Assembly (NCBI GenBank): GCA_029245125.1
Contig: JAQWPZ010000321.1
Location: 1 to 64,000, forward strand
Length of the DNA stretch: 64,000 nucleotides
Source of the DNA: Rubripirellula sp.
Lineage (GTDB): Bacteria > Planctomycetota > Planctomycetia > Pirellulales > Pirellulaceae
Direction: 5' to 3'
The translations under genes were made by a program, and so were the position numbers. This document shows, piece by piece, positions 1-9,118 of this stretch. The notes under the pieces were generated by a model that was not told the origin of the DNA, searched no databases, and was given only the letters and a program-made list of their open reading frames with translations. How positions within the stretch are numbered: position 1 is the first letter of the stretch; each line of letters starts with the position of its first letter.

Positions 1-1240
1 CCCTGGTCACGAGCGAGTCACGATGAGATCGAGTTGGATCATGCAACACCGGAAGAAAACTGACCGAATCGGGCGCTTGTTCCGGGCCCAGATCAATACC
101 CGCGATCTCTCCCCACGTCGCCATCAAATCATTCAATCCAATCAGTGCACTACTTACGCTGCCAGGCTGAACAACACCTGGCCACACAGTCGCGAATGGA
201 ATCCGGAGACCACCCTCAAAGGCCGAGAATTTGTATCCTCGCCATGGACCATTTGAATAGTGACCATCTTTTTCCATTTCCTGCATTTGATTTGCCGTCG
301 CCACAAGATTGCGTCCTGAGTAATGCCCAGGGCCATGATCAGAACCAACCATCAGAACGGTATTCTGGTCGACGCCTGAATCGCGAAGCCGTTGACGAAT
401 GCGTCCAATGCAGGCATCGGCATTCATCACAAAATCGCCGTAGATTCCAATCCGACTCTGCCCCTTGAACTCCGCCTCAGGTGATGTCGGCGTGTGTGGC
501 GCTGTCAATGCGACAAACAAAAAGAATGGCTTGGATCGGCCCGCCTGTCGCTCAATAAAACCACCCGCCTCTCGGCAGAACGTCGGCAACACTTCATGAT
601 CGACAAAATCATCAGCCGCAGGACCAATGCGATTGAAAGCACTCCAACCTTTCTGCGCGGTTACATTTCCCTGCCATTGCTTACCTCGAACAAAAGCATA
701 GGGAAACATGTCGAGTGACCCGGGCAGAAAGAAACATCGATCGAATCCGTAATCGCTCGGACCAACCTGAATCGGTCGGGTGAAGTCAGTATTCTCGGGC
801 CCTTGAACCTCGCCGTCATGCGTCGTCATCCTTGTACCGAGGTGCCACTTGCCAACATACCCTGTGGTATAGCCACCCGATCGAAACATATCGCCAAGCG
901 TGTGTTGTGATTGCGGGAAACGCAATCCGGTAAATCCCCAAGGACCACCTCGTTCCGCTTTTCCAAATCGAAACGCATACCGCCCGGTCATGATCGAAGT
1001 CCGACTAGGCACACAAACCGAGTCGGTCACATGAGCATCGGTGAACTTCATCCCATCTGCACATAACTGATCAAAATGCGGCGTATCCACGTTGCACTTG
1101 TCACCACCGAACGCCTCGATATCACCATAGCCGAGGTCATCCGCCAGAATGAAAACGATATTGGGCCGCTCGTTGGCAAACAAATCCTGCATGCCGATGC
1201 AACACACCAACACCATCATGCGGCAGAGCAGTGAAGTCAT
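1..1240 (-). CDS. Sulfatase, 3' end cut by window edge
   Basis: Type I sulfatase, expected to hydrolyse sulfate esters, probably on polysaccharides, after export. Reading the minus strand from the ATG at 1240 gives 413 residues with no stop before the left edge, so the C-terminus is missing. After a short hydrophobic N-terminus come PNIVFILADDLGYGD with the metal-binding Asp pair at residues 34-35, and the active-site motif C-V-P-S-R at 76-80, whose Cys would become formylglycine. GKWHLG and a later GSDHGPGH segment are further alkaline-phosphatase-fold landmarks. It is transcribed divergently from the DUF1080 gene on the right. The family is secure; the substrate cannot be read from the sequence. 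Confidence 0.93.
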   Translation of the reverse strand, partial: MTSLLCRMMVLVCCIGMQDLFANERPNIVFILADDLGYGDIEAFGGDKCNVDTPHFDQLCADGMKFTDAHVTDSVCVPSRTSIMTGRYAFRFGKAERGGPWGFTGLRFPQSQHTLGDMFRSGGYTTGYVGKWHLGTRMTTHDGEVQGPENTDFTRPIQVGPSDYGFDRCFFLPGSLDMFPYAFVRGKQWQGNVTAQKGWSAFNRIGPAADDFVDHEVLPTFCREAGGFIERQAGRSKPFFLFVALTAPHTPTSPEAEFKGQSRIGIYGDFVMNADACIGRIRQRLRDSGVDQNTVLMVGSDHGPGHYSGRNLVATANQMQEMEKDGHYSNGPWRGYKFSAFEGGLRIPFATVWPGVVQPGSVSSALIGLNDLMATWGEIAGIDLGPEQAPDSVSFLPVLHDPTRSHRDSLVTR

Positions 1241-1767
1241 TAGGATTCCTTCTATCCGTATTCATTGAAGTGGTAGGCATCGCGAGCGAATATCCTACTC
1301 GATCAACGGCACCTTCACTTCATCGCAGCTATTGAACTCTTCACGACTGCAAGGACAGCAAGATGGATTGGTCGTCCCCACTATTCGTTCATGCCGATTT
1401 CTTTGCCCTCTGGCTTTTCTGCTGCTTTTCATTTTTCATTGATCGCATTAGGGGTGATGAAATCAAAATCAACCCTCGATTCACGGCCCAAATCCTCCCG
1501 GTGCGCAAAACCCGAGAACAGTGCCCCCCATCAACCATCCCCCCATCAACCATCCCGGCACTTTGCCAGTAACAAAATCAGGCCCACCGAAGCGGCCCGA
1601 ATCCTGGGAGCGTACAATCAGAGGCTGGATGTTTAGCCAACAAGAATGTTGACTATTCAAATCAATTACCACCGAAACCGATTGGCAACATCAATCGCTC
1701 GCCGAGCGACAAACAAATCAACGTCACTCGAAAACTTCCCCCTTCAATTTTGCCAGGAACAAACCAG
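1241..1767. other. Divergent intergenic region with a 15-bp duplication
   Basis: This region separates the divergent sulfatase and DUF1080 genes and must hold both promoters. I see no convincing coding sequence. A perfect 15-bp unit (six C then ATCAACCAT) occurs twice in tandem at 1524-1538 and 1539-1553. No clear promoter boxes or operator could be picked out by eye. Confidence 0.5.
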
Positions 1768-2400
1768 ATGAAAACGCGTTCGCTAATGGCCCTGATCGTC
1801 GCCTGCTGCTGCTCGACCACCTTCGCTGCTGACAACGTACTCACTGATGCTGAAACGAAAGACGGCTGGGTCCAATTGTTCAACGGAAACGATTTGAGTG
1901 GCTGGAAACATGACAAGTGGAATCCTGAAAGCATTTCCGTGGAGTACGGCGTGATTAAGTGCAATGGCGAACCAACCATGATCTACTACGTGGGCAAGGG
2001 GAATCAGATGAAAGATTTCCATCTCATTGCGGACGTGATGACCAAACCGGGTGCGAACGGTGGCATTTTTTTCCACACGAAATATCAGGATAAAGGCTGG
2101 CCAATCGGACACGAAGCACAAATCAACATGACGCAGGGTGACCCTGTCAAAACGGGAAGTGTCTACATCGTCAAAAAGCATTTGGAAGCACCCGCAAAAG
2201 ACAACGAGTGGTTCAAGTATGAGGTAATCGTCCGAGGCAACACCGTCGAGACGAAAGTCAACGACAAAACGATTGTCACCTACGAAGAGGCTGCCGATGT
2301 AAAAGGCAGCAGAAAACTTTCGGTGGGCACGATCGGCATTCAAGCCCATGACCCAGGAAGTGTTGTGCTCCTCAAAAACATCAAAGTCAAACCGCTATAG
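1768..2400 (+). CDS. DUF1080 / 3-keto-disaccharide hydrolase-like secreted protein
   Basis: Secreted concanavalin-like protein of the DUF1080 family (3-keto-disaccharide hydrolase domain), very common in planctomycetes and thought to act on or bind glycans. The ATG at 1768 is preferred to an upstream in-frame TTG (1750) because it starts directly with a signal peptide (MKTRSLMALIVACCC, with cleavage likely after TTFAA). The family signature W-V-Q-L-F-N-G-N-D-L-S-G-W follows the signal peptide, and the typical G-G-I-F-F-H and G-x-I-G-I-Q-x-H segments are present. The length of 210 residues is normal for a single-domain member. It stands alone, with a weak hairpin about 40 bp after the stop codon. 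Catalysis is inferred from the family only. Confidence 0.88.
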   Translation: MKTRSLMALIVACCCSTTFAADNVLTDAETKDGWVQLFNGNDLSGWKHDKWNPESISVEYGVIKCNGEPTMIYYVGKGNQMKDFHLIADVMTKPGANGGIFFHTKYQDKGWPIGHEAQINMTQGDPVKTGSVYIVKKHLEAPAKDNEWFKYEVIVRGNTVETKVNDKTIVTYEEAADVKGSRKLSVGTIGIQAHDPGSVVLLKNIKVKPL

Positions 2401-2784
2401 CAGCGCGCGGCTTTGAACTTTGCGAAAAAGACCATGTATTTACGGTCAGTTTTATCGACCGTAATTTGGACAAGTCACCCTCCGGTCAACCGACCGAATG
2501 GATTGAAAGTTTTTGTCAGTTAGGCCTGGGGCGGAAGACGGTCCAGGCCTGCCACGCCCCAAACCCAAAAACCGGCCGGCAAATCGATCCCGCTGCGACA
2601 CAGCATGACACGCTGCTCCCTGCATCCCAGGGGCGACCTCGATCGACCCCAAGGCCGACCTCTTCCAGGCGAATCGTCACGAGACTCCAAGCAAGCGCTC
2701 GCTTCATCCAAACGCTTGCTTTTCAGGTGTGGCCCAATTCCACCCGCCCACGCCAGTCGTTCCATGTGAACCAAGGATCACAGC
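2401..2784. other. Intergenic region, no gene seen
   Basis: Between the DUF1080 gene and the next sulfatase. Apart from the hairpin at 2440-2464 I see no conserved coding sequence. The open frames here on both strands have no recognisable domain and read as noise. Confidence 0.5.
2440..2464 (+). terminator. Possible weak terminator hairpin
   Basis: A perfect 8-bp inverted repeat, TTACGGTC / GACCGTAA, with a 9-nt loop lies 39 bp after the DUF1080 stop codon and is followed by only a short T run (TT). The position fits a terminator, but the stem is short and the U-tract poor, so this is tentative. Confidence 0.35.
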
Positions 2785-4335
2785 ATGTTCAAGCCGCTCT
2801 ATTTGGTTTCATTGATTTTCATCCCGACCATCGCCACAGCCAAAGCCGCCGACAGCCCTGATCGACCGAACATCGTTTTCTTATTTGCCGATGATCAGCG
2901 TGCTGACACGATTGCCGCGCATGGCAATCCGCACATCCAAACACCCAACCTCGATCGACTCGCTACGAACGGCTTCAGCTTTCGTCAAAACTATTGTGCT
3001 GGTTCATTCAGTGGTGCAGTCTGCGTCGCCAGCCGCGCGATGCTGATGACGGGAAAACACTGGATGCACTTGCCGGACAACAAACCAGCATCTAACTGGG
3101 GTAATTCCACCATTTTGCCGGCCTTGTTACGTGATCGTGGTGGCTATCGACCGTTCCTGATCGGCAAATGGCACAACGGCCGTGGGACCCTCGACAAATC
3201 GTTTGCAAATGGCCGTTCGATTTACATGGGGGGAATGGCAAATCACGCTGACTTTCAGGTCCAAGACTTAGTCGACGGAAAACTGCAATCCAAACGAAAC
3301 GCGGGCGGCTTCTCCAGCACTGTTTTCGCTGACGAAGCTGTTCGCTTTATCCAAAGAGCCGAGAGCGATCAGCCTTTTTTCCTGTACGTTGCGTTCATGG
3401 CACCACATGACCCTCGAAATCCACCCGAGGCTTACCGCCAAAGGTACTACCAGAATCGCCCCCCGCTACCAAAAAACTTCCTAGCTCAGCACCCCTTCCA
3501 AAACGCGCCTCAGGCCACCTCCGGAAGAGACGAGAGCCTGGCACCTTGGCCGCGAACGAAAGCAGTCGTCAGTGATCAGCTTTGCGAATACTACGGCTTG
3601 GTCACACATTTAGATGAACAGGTCGGAAGAGTCTTGAAGGCACTCGATCAAAGCGACCACGCTGACAACACGATTGTGATCTATACCGCCGATCACGGAC
3701 TGGCGATGGGCAGTCACGGCCTGCTGGGAAAACAGAATATCTACGAGCAAAGCATGCGGTGCCCATTGATTTTGAGTGGACCCGGGATCCACCATGGAGG
3801 CTCGAGCAACGCACTAACTTACGTTCACGATCTGTATGCAACCATTTGCGAATTCGCCGAAATCGAAGCACCACAGGGAATCGATTCACGGAGCCTAGCA
3901 CCGGTCATCAACGGAAAAACTGAAAACACTCGAGATTCATTGTTTCTACCGTTCCAGGACAATCAACGTTCCGTTCGCAATGCGCAATGGAAACTCCACA
4001 TCTATCCTAAGATCAACCATCGACTGCTGTTTAACCTGGCAACTGATCCACATGAATTGACCAACCTCGCAGAAGCCCCTTCACACCGAACCCATCTTGA
4101 ACAAATGCAGAACCTCATGAGATCTTGGCGTGACCGGCTCGATGATCCGTACCCGCTGACCGTAGCCGACCCGGACCCCAAAGAACCGCGGTACGATAAT
4201 GAGAAACGAGTCCTTGATGTTTGGCAGCCAATGTGGATTCGCGAAAAATACTTTGATGGCAGAAGCAACGCGAACCATGGCAGGTCACGCGTGAAGCCAA
4301 AACAGACGTCCCCAAACAGTGGAACCAATCGGTAG
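2785..4335 (+). CDS. Sulfatase (CxASR type)
   Basis: Type I sulfatase of 516 residues, a normal full length. It has an N-terminal signal peptide (about residues 1-21, ending in TAKAA), PNIVFLFADDQRAD with metal-binding Asp36-Asp37, and the formylglycine motif C-V-A-S-R at 80-84. Ala in the third position is an accepted variant of C-x-P/A-S-R. GKWHNGRG, the APHDPR segment and TADHGLAMGSHG add metal- and sulfate-site landmarks. The HG-L-G-K-Q-N-I-Y-E-Q segment resembles choline- and iduronate-sulfatase-like members, but I would not name a substrate. It is on the same strand as the squalene-cyclase-like gene 174 bp downstream. The enzyme would act in the periplasm or outside the cell. Confidence 0.93.
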   Translation: MFKPLYLVSLIFIPTIATAKAADSPDRPNIVFLFADDQRADTIAAHGNPHIQTPNLDRLATNGFSFRQNYCAGSFSGAVCVASRAMLMTGKHWMHLPDNKPASNWGNSTILPALLRDRGGYRPFLIGKWHNGRGTLDKSFANGRSIYMGGMANHADFQVQDLVDGKLQSKRNAGGFSSTVFADEAVRFIQRAESDQPFFLYVAFMAPHDPRNPPEAYRQRYYQNRPPLPKNFLAQHPFQNAPQATSGRDESLAPWPRTKAVVSDQLCEYYGLVTHLDEQVGRVLKALDQSDHADNTIVIYTADHGLAMGSHGLLGKQNIYEQSMRCPLILSGPGIHHGGSSNALTYVHDLYATICEFAEIEAPQGIDSRSLAPVINGKTENTRDSLFLPFQDNQRSVRNAQWKLHIYPKINHRLLFNLATDPHELTNLAEAPSHRTHLEQMQNLMRSWRDRLDDPYPLTVADPDPKEPRYDNEKRVLDVWQPMWIREKYFDGRSNANHGRSRVKPKQTSPNSGTNR

Positions 4336-4509
4336 AGCACACGGACAATCACCTAATGCCGAACCCTCAAATGGCGATACAAACGCCCCAGTGAGACACC
4401 ACCGCTCCATTAAGCTGCCGTTTAGAAAAACATACTGACGCTTGCAGAACAGCGACTGACGGCTGTGAGCGCACAAACAGAAACCCTCTCCACACGAAAC
4501 GAAATTTCC

Positions 4510-5613
4510 ATGCAACGACGCATATCCAAAGCGATCTATGGATGCACGGCGATGCTACTAACAATGGCGTTTGCAGCTGCTGCGGATCCAGAGCATGTTA
4601 CCCTTGCAAATGTTCCCGACGAGGACCCTATATCGGCGGATGAACCCGCTCGGGAATCCTTCTCGGCGAAACAAGCGGCATATTACCTCGACACCGCTTC
4701 CCTGAACTGGCAGAAGAAACGCAAGTGCGCAACCTGCCATACCAACATGGCGTATTTAATGGTGCGGCCTGCGCTTGACTCCGCATTGAAAGATTCTGGT
4801 GAGGTACGAAATTTCTTTGAGAGCTATTACCTGGATCGCTGGAAAGCAGGAAAAGCAGTGCCTGCAACCGGGGCATACCAACCGGTAATCATCAGCGCCG
4901 CACTCGCGTTCAATGATGCCCAAACCACGGGTAAGCTATCGCTGGTGACGCGCAACACCCTCAACACCATGTGGTCAACACAACGTGATGATGGTGGCTG
5001 GGACTGGGCAAAGTGCGGCTGGGCACCAATGGAGATCGATGACCACTATGGCGTAACGCTGGCAGCCCTTGCGGTAGGTGTCGCACCAGAAAATTATGCC
5101 AACACTGATGCAGCGCAGGCAGGGATCCAAAAGATCCGCGATTACCTGAAAAACAATCCACCACGCTCGCTCCACCACCGCATCATGATCACCTGGGCTG
5201 CAGTTCGGACTGATAATCTAATGAGCTCCCAAACGCAAACCCACGTACTGGAGCAAGTCCTGAACAAGCAACTACCGGATGGAGGATGGTCCACCCCAGA
5301 CCTCCTCAGTGACTGGAAAGAATTTGTCCGCAAAGACAGCAAGCCACATGACATCAATCACTCGGACGCTTACGCAACAGGGTTGGCAATCGTTCTCGCG
5401 CGCGAGCAAGGCGTCCCCGCAACCGACAACCGAATACAAAGAGGAATTTCCTGGTTAAAAGTCAATCAACGAGAGAGCGGCAAATGGTTCACACGTTCCC
5501 CATCCAAAGACAGCCGTCACTACTTCACAAACTTCGGGAGTGCATTCGCCATCCTCGCTTTGCAGGCCTACGGTGAACTTCCCGGGTGGCCGTTCGCGAA
5601 AACATCACCGTGA
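4510..5613 (+). CDS. Squalene-cyclase-fold (prenyltransferase-repeat) protein with c-type heme motif
   Basis: Secreted protein of 367 residues with alpha/alpha-barrel repeats of the squalene cyclase/prenyltransferase type, preceded by a heme-attachment motif. The ATG at 4510 is chosen over a GTG at 4465 because it starts a signal peptide (MQRRISKAIYGCTAML, ending at about AFAAAA). A C-A-T-C-H motif about 74 residues in suggests covalent heme. QW-like repeats follow: QRDDGGWDWAKCGW, LPDGGWS and RESGKWF. The segment M-E-I-D-D-H resembles the catalytic DxDD motif of triterpene cyclases with Glu first, but the predicted export argues against a real hopanoid cyclase. Planctomycete proteins of this fold are usually of unknown role. 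The domain call is good; the function is unknown. Confidence 0.72.
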   Translation: MQRRISKAIYGCTAMLLTMAFAAAADPEHVTLANVPDEDPISADEPARESFSAKQAAYYLDTASLNWQKKRKCATCHTNMAYLMVRPALDSALKDSGEVRNFFESYYLDRWKAGKAVPATGAYQPVIISAALAFNDAQTTGKLSLVTRNTLNTMWSTQRDDGGWDWAKCGWAPMEIDDHYGVTLAALAVGVAPENYANTDAAQAGIQKIRDYLKNNPPRSLHHRIMITWAAVRTDNLMSSQTQTHVLEQVLNKQLPDGGWSTPDLLSDWKEFVRKDSKPHDINHSDAYATGLAIVLAREQGVPATDNRIQRGISWLKVNQRESGKWFTRSPSKDSRHYFTNFGSAFAILALQAYGELPGWPFAKTSP

Positions 5614-5855
5614 TTTGGATGCCACGTCAATTGAAACGTCCAGCGAATTCGCCAATCAGGCACTGACCCTCAATTGATCAGCGGCAACGTGCCAGCACCA
5701 GGCAGAGCGAACCACGCGGCGAGCGTTTTGAACTTTCAATTTTCGACCCGAAACCGAAGTCCCTTTCCATGAAGGGACAGCACCCAGCATCTGACGACGA
5801 TGATGCCCAAACGACGGCGAGCGTCCCGCGACATCCCGATTTGAAAGAACTCTAG

Positions 5856-6914
5856 ATGAACGAACCGACTGACGCAGGGCGATTCTATGCCTTACTGCGA
5901 TTTGAAGAAGCATCACTCGCGCTGCGGGCCGCGCTGAAAATGAATTTGGTTGACCGAATTGGTGATCAACAGCTGTCACGGGACGCGATCGGCGAAATGT
6001 TCGGCTTCACAGCTCAGGCGACACGAACATTTCTGGCCCTGCTTGAGGTGATGGAAATCCTGCAATCGAGCAAGGGTCAATATCGCATCGCCGAGCGGGC
6101 AGCTATCTGTTTGGCGGACGGCATCACGACCAGCCGCAAACCCTACCTTGCGATGGGAGCAGATCCTCAGGTGGATGACTTAATCCGAGTGCTGCAAGGC
6201 AAGAACGGCGAAGATGCTGTTCCGCTCTACAGCGGGGAGAACGCCGGAGCAACCGTAATGGATGAACCAGATGTCGCCCGCGAAATCGCGGTTGGCTTGT
6301 CTTCGCGCGCGAGGAATTTCGCGACTCCACTGGCGACCGCGATCTCCACCCAAGGATCGAAAGCGAAGACCCTAGCCGACATCGGTGCAGGGTCACCCTA
6401 TGTCGCCCAAGCGTGCCTTACCGCGATGCCCAGGCTCGAAAAAGCGATCTTGCTCGATCGACCCAATGGGATGCGGTTTGCACACGAGATCATTCAAGCC
6501 GAAAAAATGGATCCGCAACGACTGGTGTTTCAGGAAGCCGATTTTTTCAGTGAAGTTCCGGTCGCCGATATTTATGTGTTGTCCAACACGGCACATGACT
6601 GGCAACCGCAAGAATACGCCTTGATCATGAATCACATCCGCCGAGCGATTCCGCCCGATGGACTTGTCTGCATCCACGAACCGCTACTGTTGACGAATTG
6701 GGATACAGACACAGCCTGGCTGCGCGCATTGTGGATGGCATGTTATGCGCTGACACTGCTACGCCTGACACTTGGGCAGGGCACTTGCTATTCCATCGCG
6801 GAGCACCACGAAATCACTGGCAAGAGCGGCTTTCACCCAATCGGAAACCCAATCCCAACCTGTGACGGTTGCACAGCTCTGCTCTACCGCCCAACGACTG
6901 TGGAAACAAACTGA
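5856..6914 (+). CDS. SAM-dependent O-methyltransferase (methyltransf_2-like)
   Basis: Cytoplasmic methyltransferase of 352 residues that resembles the O-methyltransferase 2 family. These are dimers with an N-terminal winged-helix domain and a C-terminal Rossmann domain that transfer a methyl group from SAM to hydroxyls of small aromatic or polyketide-like compounds. Residues 10-90 form the winged-helix part (FEEASLALRAAL, FTAQATRTFLALLEVM). L-A-D-I-G-A-G-S at about 172 is the SAM-binding glycine motif. N-T-A-H-D-W-Q-P-Q-E at about 248 contains the His-Asp pair that in this family holds the catalytic base. The gene stops 40 bp before the esterase gene, so the two may be cotranscribed. The natural substrate is unknown; no polyketide or pigment genes lie nearby. 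Confidence 0.82.
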   Translation: MNEPTDAGRFYALLRFEEASLALRAALKMNLVDRIGDQQLSRDAIGEMFGFTAQATRTFLALLEVMEILQSSKGQYRIAERAAICLADGITTSRKPYLAMGADPQVDDLIRVLQGKNGEDAVPLYSGENAGATVMDEPDVAREIAVGLSSRARNFATPLATAISTQGSKAKTLADIGAGSPYVAQACLTAMPRLEKAILLDRPNGMRFAHEIIQAEKMDPQRLVFQEADFFSEVPVADIYVLSNTAHDWQPQEYALIMNHIRRAIPPDGLVCIHEPLLLTNWDTDTAWLRALWMACYALTLLRLTLGQGTCYSIAEHHEITGKSGFHPIGNPIPTCDGCTALLYRPTTVETN

Positions 6915-6954
6915 GAACCTGAATCCTATCATTCACCGCCACGACCCTATTCGC

Positions 6955-8493
6955 ATGATCCATCGAAACACCACAGCAACACACCCCGTTTGGCTGCCAC
7001 TCGTTTTGTCAATTCTACTCTGCGGATCTCTTTGCGCAGACGAGCTAAAAGTCAGCGGCATCTTCACGGATCACGCCGTGATCCAGCGTGACAGGCCTGT
7101 ACCGATCTGGGGAACCGCGAAGGCTGATGCGGAAGTGACGGTTCAATTCAGGGGACAATCCAAAACAACGATTGCGGCGGCAGATGGATCATGGCAGGTC
7201 GTGCTCACACCTCTAGCGGCGAACACTTCTGGGAGTTCCATGATCGTGCAGTCCGCAGAGCAGCAAGTCGAACTACACGATCTGCTAGTCGGTGAAGTCT
7301 GGTATGCCAGTGGGCAATCGAACATGCAAATGAAACTCGCTGCGTGCGCGAGGAAGATCGCTGCGATTTCGGAAATAGTGGCAGCCGCAGCGCCGGCGAA
7401 CATTCGTATGATTCGGATCGATGCCAACGACTCACCCCAGCCACTCCGCCACAGGCAAAACGCATCCACTTGGCAACTCGACACCCCCACGAATCGAGCC
7501 CAACAATCGGCGGTCGCCTACTTCTTTGCTCGCCAATTGAATTCCGAACTAGACGTTCCGATCGGTATCATCGAGGCATCTTGGGGCGGAAAACCTGTGG
7601 AGGGATTTATTCCTCGCGATCAATTCCAACGCCACGATGCTTTGCGACCGATCTTGACTCTCGCTGACCAGAACAAACTCGAGCAACTGAGTGAATTGGA
7701 AGGAGGTGTGATCGTGCGCAATACGGCCGGCATGCCGGCGCGCATTTTCAACGCCAGAGTCGCACCGATCGCTCCATTCGCGATCCGCGGATTCATTTGG
7801 TACCAAGGTGAATCCAACGCCGGACGTGGAGAAGATCCCCGAAACTATCGAATCAAGATGCAAGCGTTAATCGAGGGTTGGCGAGCGGCCTGGAAACAAC
7901 CGAAACTTCCGTTCTATTTTGTGCAACTACCAGCATTCAACGACACCGCCACCGGCTGGGTTCGCTTGCGTGAAGAACAACGCCGCAGTCTCGAAATTCC
8001 GCACACCGGAATGGCCGTAACGATTGACCTTCGCGACAGCGATATCCATCCATCCAACAAACTGGATGTTGGGAAACGTCTCGCTCGCTGGGCGTTAGCA
8101 CAAACTTATGACAAAGACACTGCAGTCAGCGGTCCTTTGTTTAAGGCAGCGACTATCGAAAAAAACTTCATCAAAGTGGAATTCGATCACGCAATGAACG
8201 GATTGTTGGTTGCTCGCAAGCAGGGGATTGACCCTCCAGTGCCGACACCCGACGTCACGTTAGCCCATTTTGAATTGGCAGATGAAACTGGCCAGTGGCA
8301 GTCAGCCCAGGCAACCATCGACGGATCGACAGTTCGAGTCAGCAGCACTCGAATCAAGCATCCGCGAGCCGTTCGATACGCCTGCAGCGGGGATCCGGAG
8401 AACGCCAACTTGTACAACCAAGCAGGGCTACCGGCATCACCGTTCTGCAGCGATTTACAATTGTTACCTTGGGTATCTACCTCGCCGAATTAA
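6955..8493 (+). CDS. Sialate O-acetylesterase-like secreted esterase
   Basis: Secreted SGNH-type carbohydrate esterase of 512 residues, expected to remove acetyl groups from sialic acid or other sugars. The ATG at 6955 is chosen because a longer in-frame start at 6772 lies inside the methyltransferase gene and would place the signal sequence (THPVWLPLVLSILLCGSLCA) deep in the protein. It begins V-S-G-I-F-T-D-H-A-V-I-Q-R, the typical N-terminal beta domain of this family, followed by G-E-V-W-Y-A-S-G-Q-S-N-M-Q with the nucleophilic Ser, and later G-F-I-W-Y-Q-G-E-S-N-A and D-L-R-D-S-D-I-H-P with the catalytic Asp/His. Its partners in sulfated-glycan breakdown are probably the neighbouring sulfatases. 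The family call is strong; the exact acyl-sugar substrate is not known. Confidence 0.9.
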   Translation: MIHRNTTATHPVWLPLVLSILLCGSLCADELKVSGIFTDHAVIQRDRPVPIWGTAKADAEVTVQFRGQSKTTIAAADGSWQVVLTPLAANTSGSSMIVQSAEQQVELHDLLVGEVWYASGQSNMQMKLAACARKIAAISEIVAAAAPANIRMIRIDANDSPQPLRHRQNASTWQLDTPTNRAQQSAVAYFFARQLNSELDVPIGIIEASWGGKPVEGFIPRDQFQRHDALRPILTLADQNKLEQLSELEGGVIVRNTAGMPARIFNARVAPIAPFAIRGFIWYQGESNAGRGEDPRNYRIKMQALIEGWRAAWKQPKLPFYFVQLPAFNDTATGWVRLREEQRRSLEIPHTGMAVTIDLRDSDIHPSNKLDVGKRLARWALAQTYDKDTAVSGPLFKAATIEKNFIKVEFDHAMNGLLVARKQGIDPPVPTPDVTLAHFELADETGQWQSAQATIDGSTVRVSSTRIKHPRAVRYACSGDPENANLYNQAGLPASPFCSDLQLLPWVSTSPN

Positions 8494-9118
8494 ATCCACC
8501 CGCAACACACCGCGACCTGGACGGACCTCGATCGCCAGCTTTCAATCGGCCGCAAGCTGATCCCACGAATCGCAAATGCATACAACCGGCCAAAGCAGAG
8601 GCTACCGACGTCATTACCAGTGGCGTGAGCCTCTCGCTCATTGCCACCGGCATGCAACTCAGGGAACTCCCAAACCAGGCGACTTTAAGCCACGCTACTT
8701 GAGTGCTGGCTAATTGAGTGCTGGCTACTTGAGTGCTGGCTACGTGAGTGCTGGCCACTTGACAACCAGCCAACTCACAATGCGGGTGAATACCGCATGC
8801 GAAACGTGCGATCAACATCGATCAACAGAAACGAGCTGAATCCTGCGACCACCTTCGCGATGAAGTGGTCAATTGCGTGTAGGATACTAACATCGAAACA
8901 AGTCCCTGCAGATGGAAGATTGCTTTTGACAAGCACGAACCCACGCTTCTTGCCTGACTCACCAACCTGCTTTCTAAACTGATTGCCCTCTCGAGATGGC
9001 AACGCCTGGCTTGCCACTGCTGCCGACCGAAAAAACCAACCATTGAATTACTGGGCTTGGTCCACCGCTGAGATTACTTAAGCGGACCATCCCCAAACCC
9101 ACCTGAGAGATAGCGTCC
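8494..9118. other. Long intergenic region with a tandem repeat
   Basis: 625 bp between the esterase and the large heme protein. It contains the 15-bp tandem array at 8696-8770. The short open frames here have no recognisable domain and no plausible ribosome binding site. The right part should carry the promoter of the 9119 gene. Confidence 0.5.
8696..8770 (+). repeat. 15-bp tandem repeat, four copies plus a decayed fifth
   Basis: The unit TACTTGAGTGCTGGC occurs at 8696-8710 and 8726-8740, with single-base variants at 8711-8725 (TAATTG) and 8741-8755 (TACGTG). A fifth, diverged copy (CACTTGACAACCAGC) is at 8756-8770. It is non-coding as far as I can tell. The near-identity of the first four copies suggests recent slippage or duplication. 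Confidence 0.9.

Noticed and set aside
1522-1560. Possible small CRISPR-like or regulatory repeat array
   Set aside because: Only two head-to-tail copies without spacers; this is a simple tandem duplication.
4510-5613. True squalene-hopene cyclase
   Set aside because: Too short (367 versus about 630 residues or more), predicted export, heme motif, and no exact DxDD motif.
6772-6954. Longer start for the acetylesterase gene
   Set aside because: It would overlap the methyltransferase gene by about 140 bp and move the signal peptide 60 residues inward.
8696-8770. 15-bp array as a CRISPR array
   Set aside because: Units are directly adjacent with no spacers and no cas gene is nearby.
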